A stretch of 64,000 nt of DNA. Source: Halorubrum distributum JCM 10118 (lineage in GTDB: Archaea; Halobacteriota; Halobacteria; Halobacteriales; Haloferacaceae). Positions within the stretch are counted from its first letter, which is position 1, and every line of letters starts with the position of its first letter. The stretch is from assembly GCF_000337335.1 (NCBI RefSeq), contig NZ_AOJN01000018.1, positions 56,558 through 120,557 on the forward strand, in the 5' to 3' direction. The notes under the pieces were generated by a model. That model made no database searches. It had not been told where the DNA came from and saw nothing but the letters and a program-made list of their open reading frames with translations. A program made the translations under genes and the position numbers. Of this stretch, positions 1-8,437 are shown piece by piece.

Positions 1-402
1 GAGACCGTGATGAACTACCAGACGAACGCGATCGTCCTCGACGGCGTCCGTGCCGAGGAGATCAAAGAGAGCCTCAAACAGGACGTCCAAGAGGAGCTCG
101 GCCACGCCGAGCAGCTCGGACAGCGGCTCAAACAGCTCGACGCGCGCCCGCCCGGGTCCGCCGAGTTCACGGCCGGCCAGGAGTCGCTCCAGCCGCCAGA
201 GGACTCGACGGACGTGTTGGCCGTCATCAACGGCGTGCTCGACGCCGAGGAGGACGCGATCGCGACGTATCGTGACCTGATCGACGCCGCCGAGGAAGCC
301 GACGACCCGGTCACCGAGGACCTCGCCGTGACGCTCCTCTCGGACGAGGAGGCCCACCGGACCGAGTTCCGCGGGTTCCAGAAGGAGTACCAGCGCGAGT
401 AG
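1..402 (+). CDS. Ferritin-like diiron-domain protein, 5' truncated by the window edge
   Basis: The reading frame is open to the first base, so the true start lies upstream. The window begins inside a ferritin-like helix (E-T-V-M-N-Y). The visible iron-ligand-type positions are that first Glu, EELGHAEQL near residue 30, a second-half Glu in EEDAIATY, and a final E-x-x-H in DEEAHRTEF. This two-ExxH layout is typical of small haloarchaeal ferritin/bacterioferritin-like proteins that bind a di-iron site and handle iron or oxidative stress. An in-frame GTG-ATG at 7-12 could be mistaken for the start, but it falls within the helix. The exact subfamily is not resolved. Confidence 0.75.
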   Translation, partial: ETVMNYQTNAIVLDGVRAEEIKESLKQDVQEELGHAEQLGQRLKQLDARPPGSAEFTAGQESLQPPEDSTDVLAVINGVLDAEEDAIATYRDLIDAAEEADDPVTEDLAVTLLSDEEAHRTEFRGFQKEYQRE

Positions 403-515
403 ACCGGGCGCGGGGCCGCGCTCCCCGACCGTGAGTCGCGCGACCCACGCACCGACGCCGGCGAGCCCGCCCCCGAAAGGATGCTTTCAAGCGGGCGCTC
501 GCCGAAGCGACGCCC

Positions 516-1838
516 ATGTACGACGGCCTCAAGGGATTCCGAGACTTCTACCCCGGCGAGCAGTCCGCTCGCCGCGAGGTGACCGACGCGATCGAGGGCG
601 CGGCGAGCCGGCACGGCTTCCGCGAGATCGCCACCCCCGCCCTGGAGCGGACGGAGATGTACGTCGACAAGTCCGGCGAGGAGATCGTCGAGGAGCTGTA
701 CGCCTTCGACGACAAGGGGGGCCGCGGGGTCTCGATGACGCCGGAGCTCACGCCCACCGTCGCCCGGATGGTCGTCGCGAAGGGCCAGGAGCTGTCGAAG
801 CCGATCAAGTGGATGTCCACCCGGCCGTTCTGGCGCTACGAGCAGGTCCAGCAGGGCCGCTTCCGCGAGTTCTACCAGACGAACATCGACGTGTTCGGCT
901 CCTCGGCGCCCGAGGCCGACGCCGAGGTGCTGGCGGTCGCCGCCGACGCCCTCACGGACCTCGGGCTCACCGGCGACGACTTCGAGTTCCGCGTCTCGCA
1001 CCGCGACATCCTCGGGGGCCTCGTCCGGTCGCTCGCAGCCGATCCCGACGCGGTCGACACCGCGGCCGCCATCCGCGCGGTCGACAAGCGCGCGAAGGTC
1101 GACGACGCCGAGTACGTCGGCCTCCTCTCCGACGCCGGGCTCGCCCGCGACACCGCGCGCGACTTCGACGACCTCATCTCGGACGTCGAGACCGTCGCCG
1201 ACCTCGACGCGGTCGCCGAGGCCGGCGACGAGTCGGTCGAGGCCGCCGTCGAGAACCTCCGGAACGTGCTCGCCGCCGCCGACGACTTCGGCGCGGGCGA
1301 GTTCTGCGAGGTGTCGCTGACCACCGCCCGTGGGCTCGACTACTACACGGGCGTCGTCTTCGAGTGCTTCGACTCCACCGGCGAGGTCTCCCGTTCCGTC
1401 TTCGGCGGCGGGCGCTACGACGACCTCATCGAGTCCTTCGGCGGCCAGCCCACCCCCGCGGTCGGGGTCGCGCCCGGCCACGCCACCCTCAAGCTCCTCT
1501 GTCAGCGCGCCGGCGTCTGGCCCGACGAGGAACTCTCGACCGACTACTACGTCCTCTCGGTGGGCGACACGCGGAGCGAGGCGGCCGCGCTCGCGAGCGA
1601 CCTCCGCGCGCTCGGGGACGACGTGGTCGTCGAGCAGGACATCTCCGGCCGCTCGTTCGGCGCGCAGCTCGGGTACGCCGACTCGATCAACGCCGAGACG
1701 GTCGTGGTCGTCGGCGAGCGCGACCTGGAGAACGGCGAGTACACGGTGAAGGACATGGAAAGCGGCGACGAGACGACCGTCCCGGTCGAGGAGTTCCCGC
1801 CCGAGGACGGGCTGCCGACGTACGAGGACTACGTGTAG
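516..1838 (+). CDS. hisS: Histidyl-tRNA synthetase
   Basis: A class II aminoacyl-tRNA synthetase of 440 aa, the usual length, that charges tRNA-His in the cytoplasm. Class II motif 2 is seen around RYEQVQQGRFREFYQ (near residue 110). The HisA signature RGLDYYTGVVFE is near residue 270, and a glycine-rich motif 3 region GGGRYDDLI is near 300. An anticodon-binding fold follows (YYVLSVGDTRSEAAALA onward). The start is the ATG after a short leader. The gene sits alone on the plus strand between the ferritin-like gene and a CBS membrane protein. The assignment is secure. Confidence 0.97.
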   Translation: MYDGLKGFRDFYPGEQSARREVTDAIEGAASRHGFREIATPALERTEMYVDKSGEEIVEELYAFDDKGGRGVSMTPELTPTVARMVVAKGQELSKPIKWMSTRPFWRYEQVQQGRFREFYQTNIDVFGSSAPEADAEVLAVAADALTDLGLTGDDFEFRVSHRDILGGLVRSLAADPDAVDTAAAIRAVDKRAKVDDAEYVGLLSDAGLARDTARDFDDLISDVETVADLDAVAEAGDESVEAAVENLRNVLAAADDFGAGEFCEVSLTTARGLDYYTGVVFECFDSTGEVSRSVFGGGRYDDLIESFGGQPTPAVGVAPGHATLKLLCQRAGVWPDEELSTDYYVLSVGDTRSEAAALASDLRALGDDVVVEQDISGRSFGAQLGYADSINAETVVVVGERDLENGEYTVKDMESGDETTVPVEEFPPEDGLPTYEDYV

Positions 1839-1915
1839 GCTCCGAGTTCCCGTCCGCTCTCGCGTCGTTTCCCGTTCTCGACCATTTTTAAGTTCGAACC
1901 GAGATCGGTGAGACG

Positions 1916-2992
1916 ATGATCCCGCTCGCGACGACGATGCCCCCGACCGAGGTCGCCCTCCGCGTGGCCGCGGGCGTCCTCCTCATCCTGATCAACGCCT
2001 ACTTCGTGGCCGTCGAGTTCGGCCTGACGCGCCTCCGGCAGTACCCCGAGTCGGAGATGGACACCCCCGGACTCCGGCGCGCCTGGGAGATGACCGACGA
2101 CCTGGAGTTCTACCTCACCACCTGTCAGGTGTGGATCTCCGGCACGAGCATCGCGCTCGGCATCGTCGCCGAGCCGGGGCTCGCGGCGCTTTTCGCCCCG
2201 CTGTTCGAGAACACGACCCTCGCGTCGGCCGGCGCGGGCTCGCTCCTGGGATTCTTCCTCATCAACATGGTCCACCTGACGCACGGCGAGCAGACGCCGA
2301 CGTACCTCGGCGTCGAGCGCTCGAAGCAGGTCGCCAACTACGGCGCCCGACCGCTGTACTGGTTCGCGTGGGCCATCTCCCCGCTGATCAAGTTCGGCGA
2401 CTGGGTCGCGAAGGCGACGCTCCGCCTGTTCGGCGTGGAGATGACCGGCTCGTGGACCGAGGCCGAAGAGGAGGTGTTGGAGACGCGCGCGCAGCTCCGG
2501 ACCCGCCTCGGTTCGATGATGGCGGAAGTGGAGCTCCCGGAGGAGCGCCGCGACGAGGTGCTCAGCGCGCTCGACGTGGACCGGATCACCGTCGCGGACG
2601 TGATGACCCCGCCCGACGAGATCGTCTCGCTGACGACGACGGCGTGCGTCGCGGAGAACCTCGACCGGATCCGCGACACCCCGCACAGCCGCTTCCCGCT
2701 CGTCGGCGACGACCTGACCGAGTTCGAGGGGATCGTGTACGCCCCCTCCATCGTGAGCCGCTTCGACGAGCTCCGGGACGGCGACCTGACGTTCGCTGAC
2801 GTCGCGGCCCCGCCGATGACGGTGCCGGCTGACGCGAGCGTCAGCGACGCTTACGACCGGTTTCAGGCGGAGTCGCAGGAGCTCGCCTTGGTGACCGAGG
2901 ACGGCGAGGTCGTCGGGCTGCTCACCGCCACCGACGCGATGGAGGCGGTGATGGGACAGCTGGAGGACCCGCTGGACGCCGGCAATTTATAA
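1916..2992 (+). CDS. CNNM/DUF21 membrane protein with paired CBS domains
   Basis: A 358-aa protein with an N-terminal DUF21-type transmembrane domain (about residues 1-150; hydrophobic segments near 12-32, 75-95 and 105-125). It carries the conserved acidic/aromatic linker TCQVWISG, then a helical stretch. Two CBS motifs follow at about 215-350 (VADVMTPPDEIVSLTT and VPADASVSDAYDRF). The family (CNNM/CorC/YfjD, often called haemolysin-like) is linked to Mg2+ or other divalent-cation transport with nucleotide sensing by the CBS pair. No C-terminal CorC-HlyC domain is present. A TTTTTAAG promoter-like box lies about 30 nt upstream of the ATG. The transported ion is inferred, not shown. Confidence 0.85.
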   Translation: MIPLATTMPPTEVALRVAAGVLLILINAYFVAVEFGLTRLRQYPESEMDTPGLRRAWEMTDDLEFYLTTCQVWISGTSIALGIVAEPGLAALFAPLFENTTLASAGAGSLLGFFLINMVHLTHGEQTPTYLGVERSKQVANYGARPLYWFAWAISPLIKFGDWVAKATLRLFGVEMTGSWTEAEEEVLETRAQLRTRLGSMMAEVELPEERRDEVLSALDVDRITVADVMTPPDEIVSLTTTACVAENLDRIRDTPHSRFPLVGDDLTEFEGIVYAPSIVSRFDELRDGDLTFADVAAPPMTVPADASVSDAYDRFQAESQELALVTEDGEVVGLLTATDAMEAVMGQLEDPLDAGNL

Positions 2993-3012
2993 TAGAACGG
3001 CGCGGTGGGGTC

Positions 3013-3051
3013 GCCGGCGCGTCGCGCCGGCCGTAAGAGGCGTCGCGCCTC
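3013..3051. terminator. Two GC hairpins between convergent genes
   Basis: Two perfect inverted repeats lie between the 3' ends of the CBS protein gene and livF. One is a 9-bp stem with a single-base centre (3013-3031), the other a 6-bp stem with a 3-nt loop (3037-3051). The position between convergent genes suggests a bidirectional terminator or RNA-stabilising role. No strong T-run follows, so this is inference from structure and position only. Confidence 0.4.
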
Positions 3052-3077
3052 CCCGTCGCCGCCGGCGCTGCCGCCGC

Positions 3078-3821
3078 CTATCCGCCGAGGAAGTCGCGGC
3101 GCACGTCCTCGTCGGCGAGCAGCACGTCGCCGCGGTCGGTGTAGCGGTTCTCGCCGTTCACCAGCACGTAGCCGCGGTCGCATCGGCGGAGCGCCTCCTT
3201 CGCGTTCTGCTCGACCATCAGCACCGCCGTCCCCGAGTCGTTGATCCGGTCGATCCGGTCGAACATGTCGGAGACGAGGTCCGGGGCGAGCCCGGCCGAG
3301 GGCTCGTCGAGCAGCAGGAGGTCGGGGTCGAGCATGAGCGCCCGCCCCATCGCGACCATCTGCCGCTGGCCGCCCGAGAGCGTCCCGGCCTTCTGGTCGC
3401 TGCGCTCGCGGAGGATGGGGAACCGGTCGTAGATCGTCTCGATCTGGTCTTCCGGCACCTCGTCGAGGATGTATGCGCCCATCTCGAGGTTCTCGCGGAC
3501 GCTGAGCCCGGGGAACACGTTGTCGTTCTGCGGGACGAACCCGACCCCCTCGCGGATGATCCGCTCGGGCGCGAGCCCCTGGATCGACTTCCCCTCGAAC
3601 TCGACGGTGCCGCCCATGTGGGTCGTGAGCCCGAAGACGGTCTTCATCACCGTCGACTTGCCGGCACCGTTGGGACCGACGATGGTGACGTACTCCCCGT
3701 CGGCGACGTCCAGCACCACGTCGGAGAGGATCTGGAGATCGCCGTAGCCGGCGTCGAGGTCCCGAATTCTGAGGATCGCATCGCCGTCGATCGCGTGTCC
3801 GGTGCCGGCGTCGGCGGTCAT
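3078..3821 (-). CDS. livF: Branched-chain amino acid-type ABC transporter ATP-binding protein LivF
   Basis: An ABC ATPase of 247 aa, the second nucleotide-binding subunit of a LivFGHM-type importer. Walker A GPNGAGKST is near residue 54, the signature LSGGQRQMV near 147 and Walker B LLLLDEPSAGL near 170. The compact C-terminus (EALRRCDRGYVLVNG) matches the LivF rather than the LivG type. Its ATG overlaps the livG stop by 4 nt, so translation is probably coupled. It is the last gene of the livHMGF operon. The substrate could be branched-chain amino acids, other amino acids, amides or urea, because this family is broad. Confidence 0.93.
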   Translation of the reverse strand: MTADAGTGHAIDGDAILRIRDLDAGYGDLQILSDVVLDVADGEYVTIVGPNGAGKSTVMKTVFGLTTHMGGTVEFEGKSIQGLAPERIIREGVGFVPQNDNVFPGLSVRENLEMGAYILDEVPEDQIETIYDRFPILRERSDQKAGTLSGGQRQMVAMGRALMLDPDLLLLDEPSAGLAPDLVSDMFDRIDRINDSGTAVLMVEQNAKEALRRCDRGYVLVNGENRYTDRGDVLLADEDVRRDFLGG

Positions 3822-4816
3822 AGGTCCTCCCCCAGGTACGCCTCGATGACCCGCTCGTCGTTCCGTATCTCGTCGCCGGTCCCCTCGGCGAGCACGCTGC
3901 CCTGATGCATGACGATGACGCGTTCGCAGTTGTTCATGATGACGTCCATGTCGTGTTCGACGAGCAGGAAGGTGTAGCCGTCAGCGCGCAGGTCGTGGAC
4001 CCGATCCAAGAGCTTCTCCTCGAGGGTCGGGTTGACCCCGGCGAGCGGCTCGTCGAGCAGCACCATCTCGGGGTCGGTCATCAGCGCGCGGGCCATCTCC
4101 AGCAGCTTCCGCTGGCCGCCGGAGAGGTTCCCCGCGTGCTCGTGCGCGAGGTGGTCGATCTCGAAGAACTCCAGCGTCTCCCACGCCCGCTCGCGGAGCG
4201 CGGTCTCCTCCTCGACCACCCCGCCGCGAAGCCCGGGCGTCACCGCGCGGATCGCGGACTCGCCGAGCTGGCCCTGCGGCGCGAGCATGAGGTTCTCCAG
4301 CACGGTCATCTCGGCGAGTTCCCGGGCGATCTGGAAGGTCCGGACCAGGCCCTTCCGGGCGATCTGATACGGCTTGAGCCCGGTGATGTCCTCGCCCTCG
4401 AAGTACACCTTGCCGGCGGTCGGCTCGTGGACGCCGGTGATACAGTTGAACGTCGTCGACTTCCCGGCGCCGTTCGGCCCGATCAGGCCGGTCAGCGACC
4501 CGGACTCCACCTCGAAGGAGGCCCCGTCGACGGCGGTGACGCCGCCGAACCGCTTCACGAGCCCCTCGACGCGGAGCGGCGGTGTCCCCGAGGGGGGCCC
4601 CGACGGAATGTGCTTCGCCGCCTCTTCGACCGCGCTGTCGTTCGACTCCGGTTCGTCGCCGGGCCCGTCCGTCGCCGCGACGGTCTCGGCAGCGCCGAGC
4701 TCTCCCGGGCCGGCGGCGTCGTTCGCGTCGGCGACATCGACCGCCTCCGACGCGTCGTCTACGTCAGTGGCGTCGTTCGCGTCGCCGCTGTCGCTCCGGT
4801 CGGGCGCGTCACTCAT
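3818..4816 (-). CDS. livG: Branched-chain amino acid-type ABC transporter ATP-binding protein LivG
   Basis: An ABC ATPase with Walker A GPNGAGKST, a LivG-type insertion (residues about 170-220, EEETALRERAWETLEFF), signature LSGGQRKLL and Walker B MVLLDEPLAGV. The C-terminal YLGEDL tail is typical of LivG. The N-terminus carries about 80 extra residues, rich in Asp, Ala and Glu, before the ATPase domain begins at LRVEGLVKRFGG. I chose the ATG at 4816, which overlaps the livM stop as ATGAGTGA. A GTG at 4825 would add three residues. The acidic leader is unusual for an ATP-binding subunit and may be a haloadaptation or an interaction tail. Confidence 0.93.
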   Translation of the reverse strand: MSDAPDRSDSGDANDATDVDDASEAVDVADANDAAGPGELGAAETVAATDGPGDEPESNDSAVEEAAKHIPSGPPSGTPPLRVEGLVKRFGGVTAVDGASFEVESGSLTGLIGPNGAGKSTTFNCITGVHEPTAGKVYFEGEDITGLKPYQIARKGLVRTFQIARELAEMTVLENLMLAPQGQLGESAIRAVTPGLRGGVVEEETALRERAWETLEFFEIDHLAHEHAGNLSGGQRKLLEMARALMTDPEMVLLDEPLAGVNPTLEEKLLDRVHDLRADGYTFLLVEHDMDVIMNNCERVIVMHQGSVLAEGTGDEIRNDERVIEAYLGEDL

Positions 4817-6158
4817 CGGACTCACCTCCGGTCGGCCGCTCCGAGAGGTCGACGGCCGCGGCCGTCTCGATCCGGTCGCCGAGGATCCCCTCGGGCCGAC
4901 GGTGGATGATGAACACGAGCACCAGCCCGAGGAAGACGAACTGGAGCGGCGCGATGTTGTCGGTCGCGTACGCGAGGAACGTCACCGGGTCGAGCGAGAC
5001 GAGGGCGTCGCCGAACGACGGCGGCGTCTCCGCGTCGATGAGGCCCCGCACCGTCCCGCCGACGCGCCGCGGGCCCTCGAACAGGACCGCGGCGAAGACG
5101 ATGCCGCCGAGGACGGAGCCGGTGTTCGACCCGGACCCGCCGATGATCACCGCGATGAACACGTAGAACGTCAACAGCGGCCGGAACTGCGGGGTCGGCG
5201 AGACGTTGCCCTGGCTGCCGAACCAGAGGATGCCGGCGAGTCCCATCAGCGCGCAGCCGATGACGAACACCTTGATCTTCACGAGGTTCACGTCCTTGCC
5301 GAGCGAGTTAGCGACGAGCTCGTCCTCGCGGATCGCCTTCATCGTCCGGCCGAACGGCGAGCGGCCGAGGCGTTCGAGTATGAGGTAGAACGCGACCAGG
5401 AACGCCGCGAGGACGGCGATGTACCCCCAGCCGATGAGGATCGGGTGCGAGATGCCGAGCCCGCCGTTCCCGAAGACGCCGAAGACGGGGTCGCCGAGCG
5501 CGGTCGGCGTCCCCGCCTGTCCGTCGACGAGGAACAGTTCGCGGACGGGGTTGTCCGGCATCCCCATCCCGCGGCCGCCGCCGGTGCCGGCGCCGATCGT
5601 GTCGCGGAGGAAGTTGTCGAAGGCGCTCGACTGGAGCGACAGGCGGACGATCTCGGAGAGCCCGAGCGTCACGATGGCGAGGTAGTCGGCCTTGAGCCGG
5701 AGCGCCGGAAGGGCGGCGACCGCGCCGAGCAGCGCCGCCATCCCCATGCCGGCGACGATCCCGACGGGGAGCGGCAGCCCGAGTCCGGGCGGGCCGAACG
5801 CGGGGTCGGGCGACCGGACGACCATCCCCATCGTGTACACGCCGACGGCCATGAAGCCGGCGACGCCGATGTTGAAGAGGCCGGTGTACCCCCACTGGAG
5901 GTTGAGGGCGAGCGCGGTGAGCGCGTAGACGAGACCGAGGAACGTCAGCGTCTCCATGAGCCCGGCGACGCTGTTGAGCCCGTCGGTGAACGTCAGCAGC
6001 GTCGCGGCCGCGTAGATGGCGAGCAGCGTCCCGACGACGAGGCCGAGGTCGCTCTCTCGGGCGGCCTCGACCACCGCCGCCGTCGCGCTCTCGGGCGGGT
6101 CGGACGTGCCGTCGGACGGTCCGGACGCGGAGCCGTCGGGGGCGTTCGCGTCGCTCAT
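4809..6158 (-). CDS. livM: Branched-chain amino acid-type ABC transporter permease LivM
   Basis: An integral membrane permease of about 449 aa with roughly ten hydrophobic segments. The LivM/LivH permease motif is recognisable in the ALNLQWGYTGLFNIGVAGF region near residue 105, and the coupling-loop EAA-like region around FGRTMKAIREDELVANSLG. The ATG at 6158 overlaps the upstream livH stop by 4 nt. A longer open frame upstream runs through livH in another frame and is not used. The C-terminus (after about residue 415) is a hydrophilic tail. It pairs with LivH to form the translocation pore driven by LivF and LivG. Confidence 0.93.
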   Translation of the reverse strand: MSDANAPDGSASGPSDGTSDPPESATAAVVEAARESDLGLVVGTLLAIYAAATLLTFTDGLNSVAGLMETLTFLGLVYALTALALNLQWGYTGLFNIGVAGFMAVGVYTMGMVVRSPDPAFGPPGLGLPLPVGIVAGMGMAALLGAVAALPALRLKADYLAIVTLGLSEIVRLSLQSSAFDNFLRDTIGAGTGGGRGMGMPDNPVRELFLVDGQAGTPTALGDPVFGVFGNGGLGISHPILIGWGYIAVLAAFLVAFYLILERLGRSPFGRTMKAIREDELVANSLGKDVNLVKIKVFVIGCALMGLAGILWFGSQGNVSPTPQFRPLLTFYVFIAVIIGGSGSNTGSVLGGIVFAAVLFEGPRRVGGTVRGLIDAETPPSFGDALVSLDPVTFLAYATDNIAPLQFVFLGLVLVFIIHRRPEGILGDRIETAAAVDLSERPTGGESDE

Positions 6159-7276
6159 GTGGTCGTCACCCCGCCGAAGAGCCCCTCGGGGCGCAACAGC
6201 AGCATGAGGATCATCACGCCGAACGCCGCGGCCTGGTTGAAGTCGGACGGGATCCAGATCGTCGAGGTGGTGAACACGACGCCGATGACGAGGCCGCCGA
6301 CGATCGCGCCGTAGACGGAGCCGATCCCGCCCAAGATCACGGCCGCGAAGATGAGCAGCAGGAGGAGCCACCCGAAGTCGAACTGGATCGTCCCGCGGAG
6401 CAGGACGTAGAGGTAGCCCGACGCGCCCGCGAGCCCGCCGCCGATGATCCACGTCGCGGTGACGACGCGCTCGGCCGGGATGCCGGTGATGAGCGCGAGG
6501 TCCTTGTTGTCGGCCATCGCCCGCATCGCGGTGCCGAGCTTCGTGTGCTGGAGCATCCCGTGCATCGCGAGCATCAGCCCGACCGCCGCCACGAGGATGG
6601 TGAGCTCGTGGGCGTTCACCGAGAGCCCGAGCGGGTCGAACGCGAGGTTCGACGCGTCGACGCTGGCGGTGATCCCACGGCGGTCGGAGCCGTAAACGAA
6701 CTGGAGCAGGTAGCGCACGATGAGCGCCGCGCCGATGGAGGCGATGAGCAGCGAGATCCCGTCGCGGTCGCGCATCGGCTTGTAGAACGCGCGGTCGAGC
6801 GCCACCGCGAGCAGCGCGGTGACGACGAACGCCGCGAGCAGTCCGACCAGGATCGCGCCGGGCGTCGTGAGGATGTGCGCGCCGATGTCGCCCGGCGAGG
6901 CGTTGCCGGCGTCGCGGACGGTCAGGAGCGCCCGGACCGACACGTCGCCGAGGCCGGCGATCAGGAACGCCACGCCCCAGCCGGAGAACGCGCCGACGCT
7001 GACGAGGTCGCCGTGCGCGAAGTTCGCGAACGAGAGGATGCTGTACGTCATCGAGAGCCCGATGCCCGCGAGCCCGATCACGAGCCCGATCACGACGCCG
7101 TTCCAGAGGTTCGAGCCGAGCCGGTCGACCGAGATCGACCCGCCGATCGGGCCGAGGCCGACCCCCGCGAGCTTCGCCGCGAGGTCGACGAGAAGCAGGC
7201 CGCCGAGGAGGGCGACGAAGAGAAGCCCCGGCCGGGCCCGCGCCGAGTCGACGATCGACGAGTCAGTTGTTCCCAT
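6155..7276 (-). CDS. livH: Branched-chain amino acid-type ABC transporter permease LivH
   Basis: The first gene of the livHMGF operon, 373 aa, with many hydrophobic helices. The LivH motif is seen around GLAGIGLSMTYSILSFANFAHGD (near residue 70-95), and the coupling region AMRAMADNKDLALITGIPAERV is near 250. It starts at an ATG preceded by a 145-bp gap to lipA, which must contain the operon promoter. No substrate-binding protein gene (LivK) lies beside it, which is unusual for this operon type. The binding protein must be encoded elsewhere or just outside what I can see. Confidence 0.92.
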   Translation of the reverse strand: MGTTDSSIVDSARARPGLLFVALLGGLLLVDLAAKLAGVGLGPIGGSISVDRLGSNLWNGVVIGLVIGLAGIGLSMTYSILSFANFAHGDLVSVGAFSGWGVAFLIAGLGDVSVRALLTVRDAGNASPGDIGAHILTTPGAILVGLLAAFVVTALLAVALDRAFYKPMRDRDGISLLIASIGAALIVRYLLQFVYGSDRRGITASVDASNLAFDPLGLSVNAHELTILVAAVGLMLAMHGMLQHTKLGTAMRAMADNKDLALITGIPAERVVTATWIIGGGLAGASGYLYVLLRGTIQFDFGWLLLLLIFAAVILGGIGSVYGAIVGGLVIGVVFTTSTIWIPSDFNQAAAFGVMILMLLLRPEGLFGGVTTT

Positions 7277-7420
7277 GTGTACGTCTCACTGACGCAGGGT
7301 GAGTCACCGAGAGGTAAATAACTCGCTGTTCGGACAAAAGTCGAGACCTCAAAACCCCCTGACAGCTGTGACGGTCCCGGCGGAGTCCGCGGTCGAACTC
7401 GGTGGAGTTTCTACTTCGCG

Positions 7421-8359
7421 TCAGTCTCCGCCCGCGGCCCGCGCGTGGCGCCGCGCGTCCTCGGGCGACCGGCCCTCGCGCACCAGCGCCTCGACGAACA
7501 GCTCGCCGGCCTTGTACGACGACCGGACCATCGCGCCCGACGCGCAGTAGAGGAAGTCGAACTCCTCCTCGGCGACGCGCCGCCACGTCTCGAAGACGTC
7601 CGGGTGGACGTACTCGAACACGTCGAGGTGCGAGCGGGAGGGCTGGAGGTACTGGCCGAATGTGACCACGTCGACGCCGACCTCGCGGAGGTCGCCGAGC
7701 GTCCGGTACACCTCGTGGTCGTACTCGCCGACGCCGAGCATGAGGCTCGTCTTGGTGTGGATGTCGGACTCGCGGTCGACCCGGTCGAGGACCGCGAGCG
7801 ACTGCTCGTAGTTCGCGCGGCGGTCGCGGACCGGCCACTGGAGCCGCTCGACCGTCTCGACGTTGTGCGCGATCACGTCCGGCTCCGCGTCGACGATGCG
7901 GTCGATCGCCTCGGGGTCACCCTGGAAGTCGGGGATGAGCGTCTCGACGAGGATCTCCGGGTCCCGGCGCTTGATCGCACGGATCGTCTCCGCGAAGTGC
8001 GCCGACCCGCCGTCCGCGAGGTCGTCGCGGTCGACGGACGTGAGGACGACGTAGTCGAGCCCGATCTCCGCGACCGCGTCCGCGACGTTCGCCGGCTCCT
8101 CGGGGTCGAGCGCCTCCATCCCGCCCGTCTCGACGTCGCAGAAGTTACAGCCGCGCGAGCAGCGGTCGCCCATCAGCATGAACGTCGCCGTGCCGGGGCC
8201 GTCCTCTCCCGACCAACACTCGCCCATGTTCGGGCAGTTCGCCTCCTCGCAGACCGTGTGGAGGTCGCGGTCGCGGAGGGTGGACTTGATCTCGGTGAAC
8301 CGACTCCCGGACGGCGGGCGCGACTTCAGCCAGTCCGGCTTTCGGCGGCCGCGTTGCAT
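7421..8359 (-). CDS. lipA: Lipoyl synthase
   Basis: A radical-SAM enzyme of 312 aa that inserts two sulfur atoms into octanoyl groups on carrier proteins to make the lipoyl cofactor. The auxiliary cluster cysteines are in CEEANCPNMGEC (near residue 38-49). The radical-SAM CxxxCxxC is CSRGCNFC (near residue 68-75). The C-terminal RSSYKAGE motif, whose Ser ligates the auxiliary cluster, is near residue 280. The length matches the family. It starts at ATG and is transcribed toward the liv operon but separated from it. The assignment is strong. Confidence 0.96.
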   Translation of the reverse strand: MQRGRRKPDWLKSRPPSGSRFTEIKSTLRDRDLHTVCEEANCPNMGECWSGEDGPGTATFMLMGDRCSRGCNFCDVETGGMEALDPEEPANVADAVAEIGLDYVVLTSVDRDDLADGGSAHFAETIRAIKRRDPEILVETLIPDFQGDPEAIDRIVDAEPDVIAHNVETVERLQWPVRDRRANYEQSLAVLDRVDRESDIHTKTSLMLGVGEYDHEVYRTLGDLREVGVDVVTFGQYLQPSRSHLDVFEYVHPDVFETWRRVAEEEFDFLYCASGAMVRSSYKAGELFVEALVREGRSPEDARRHARAAGGD

Positions 8360-8437
8360 GGTCGATCCTTGGCGCCCGAGCGCAAAAGCGTGCGGGTCGG
8401 CGGGGGCGCGCCGCGGACTCGACTCGTCCCGACGGCC

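Noticed and set aside
15..1481. Long minus-strand frame opposite hisS and the ferritin-like gene
   Set aside because: It covers known plus-strand genes, lacks family motifs, and is typical of GC-rich antisense frames.
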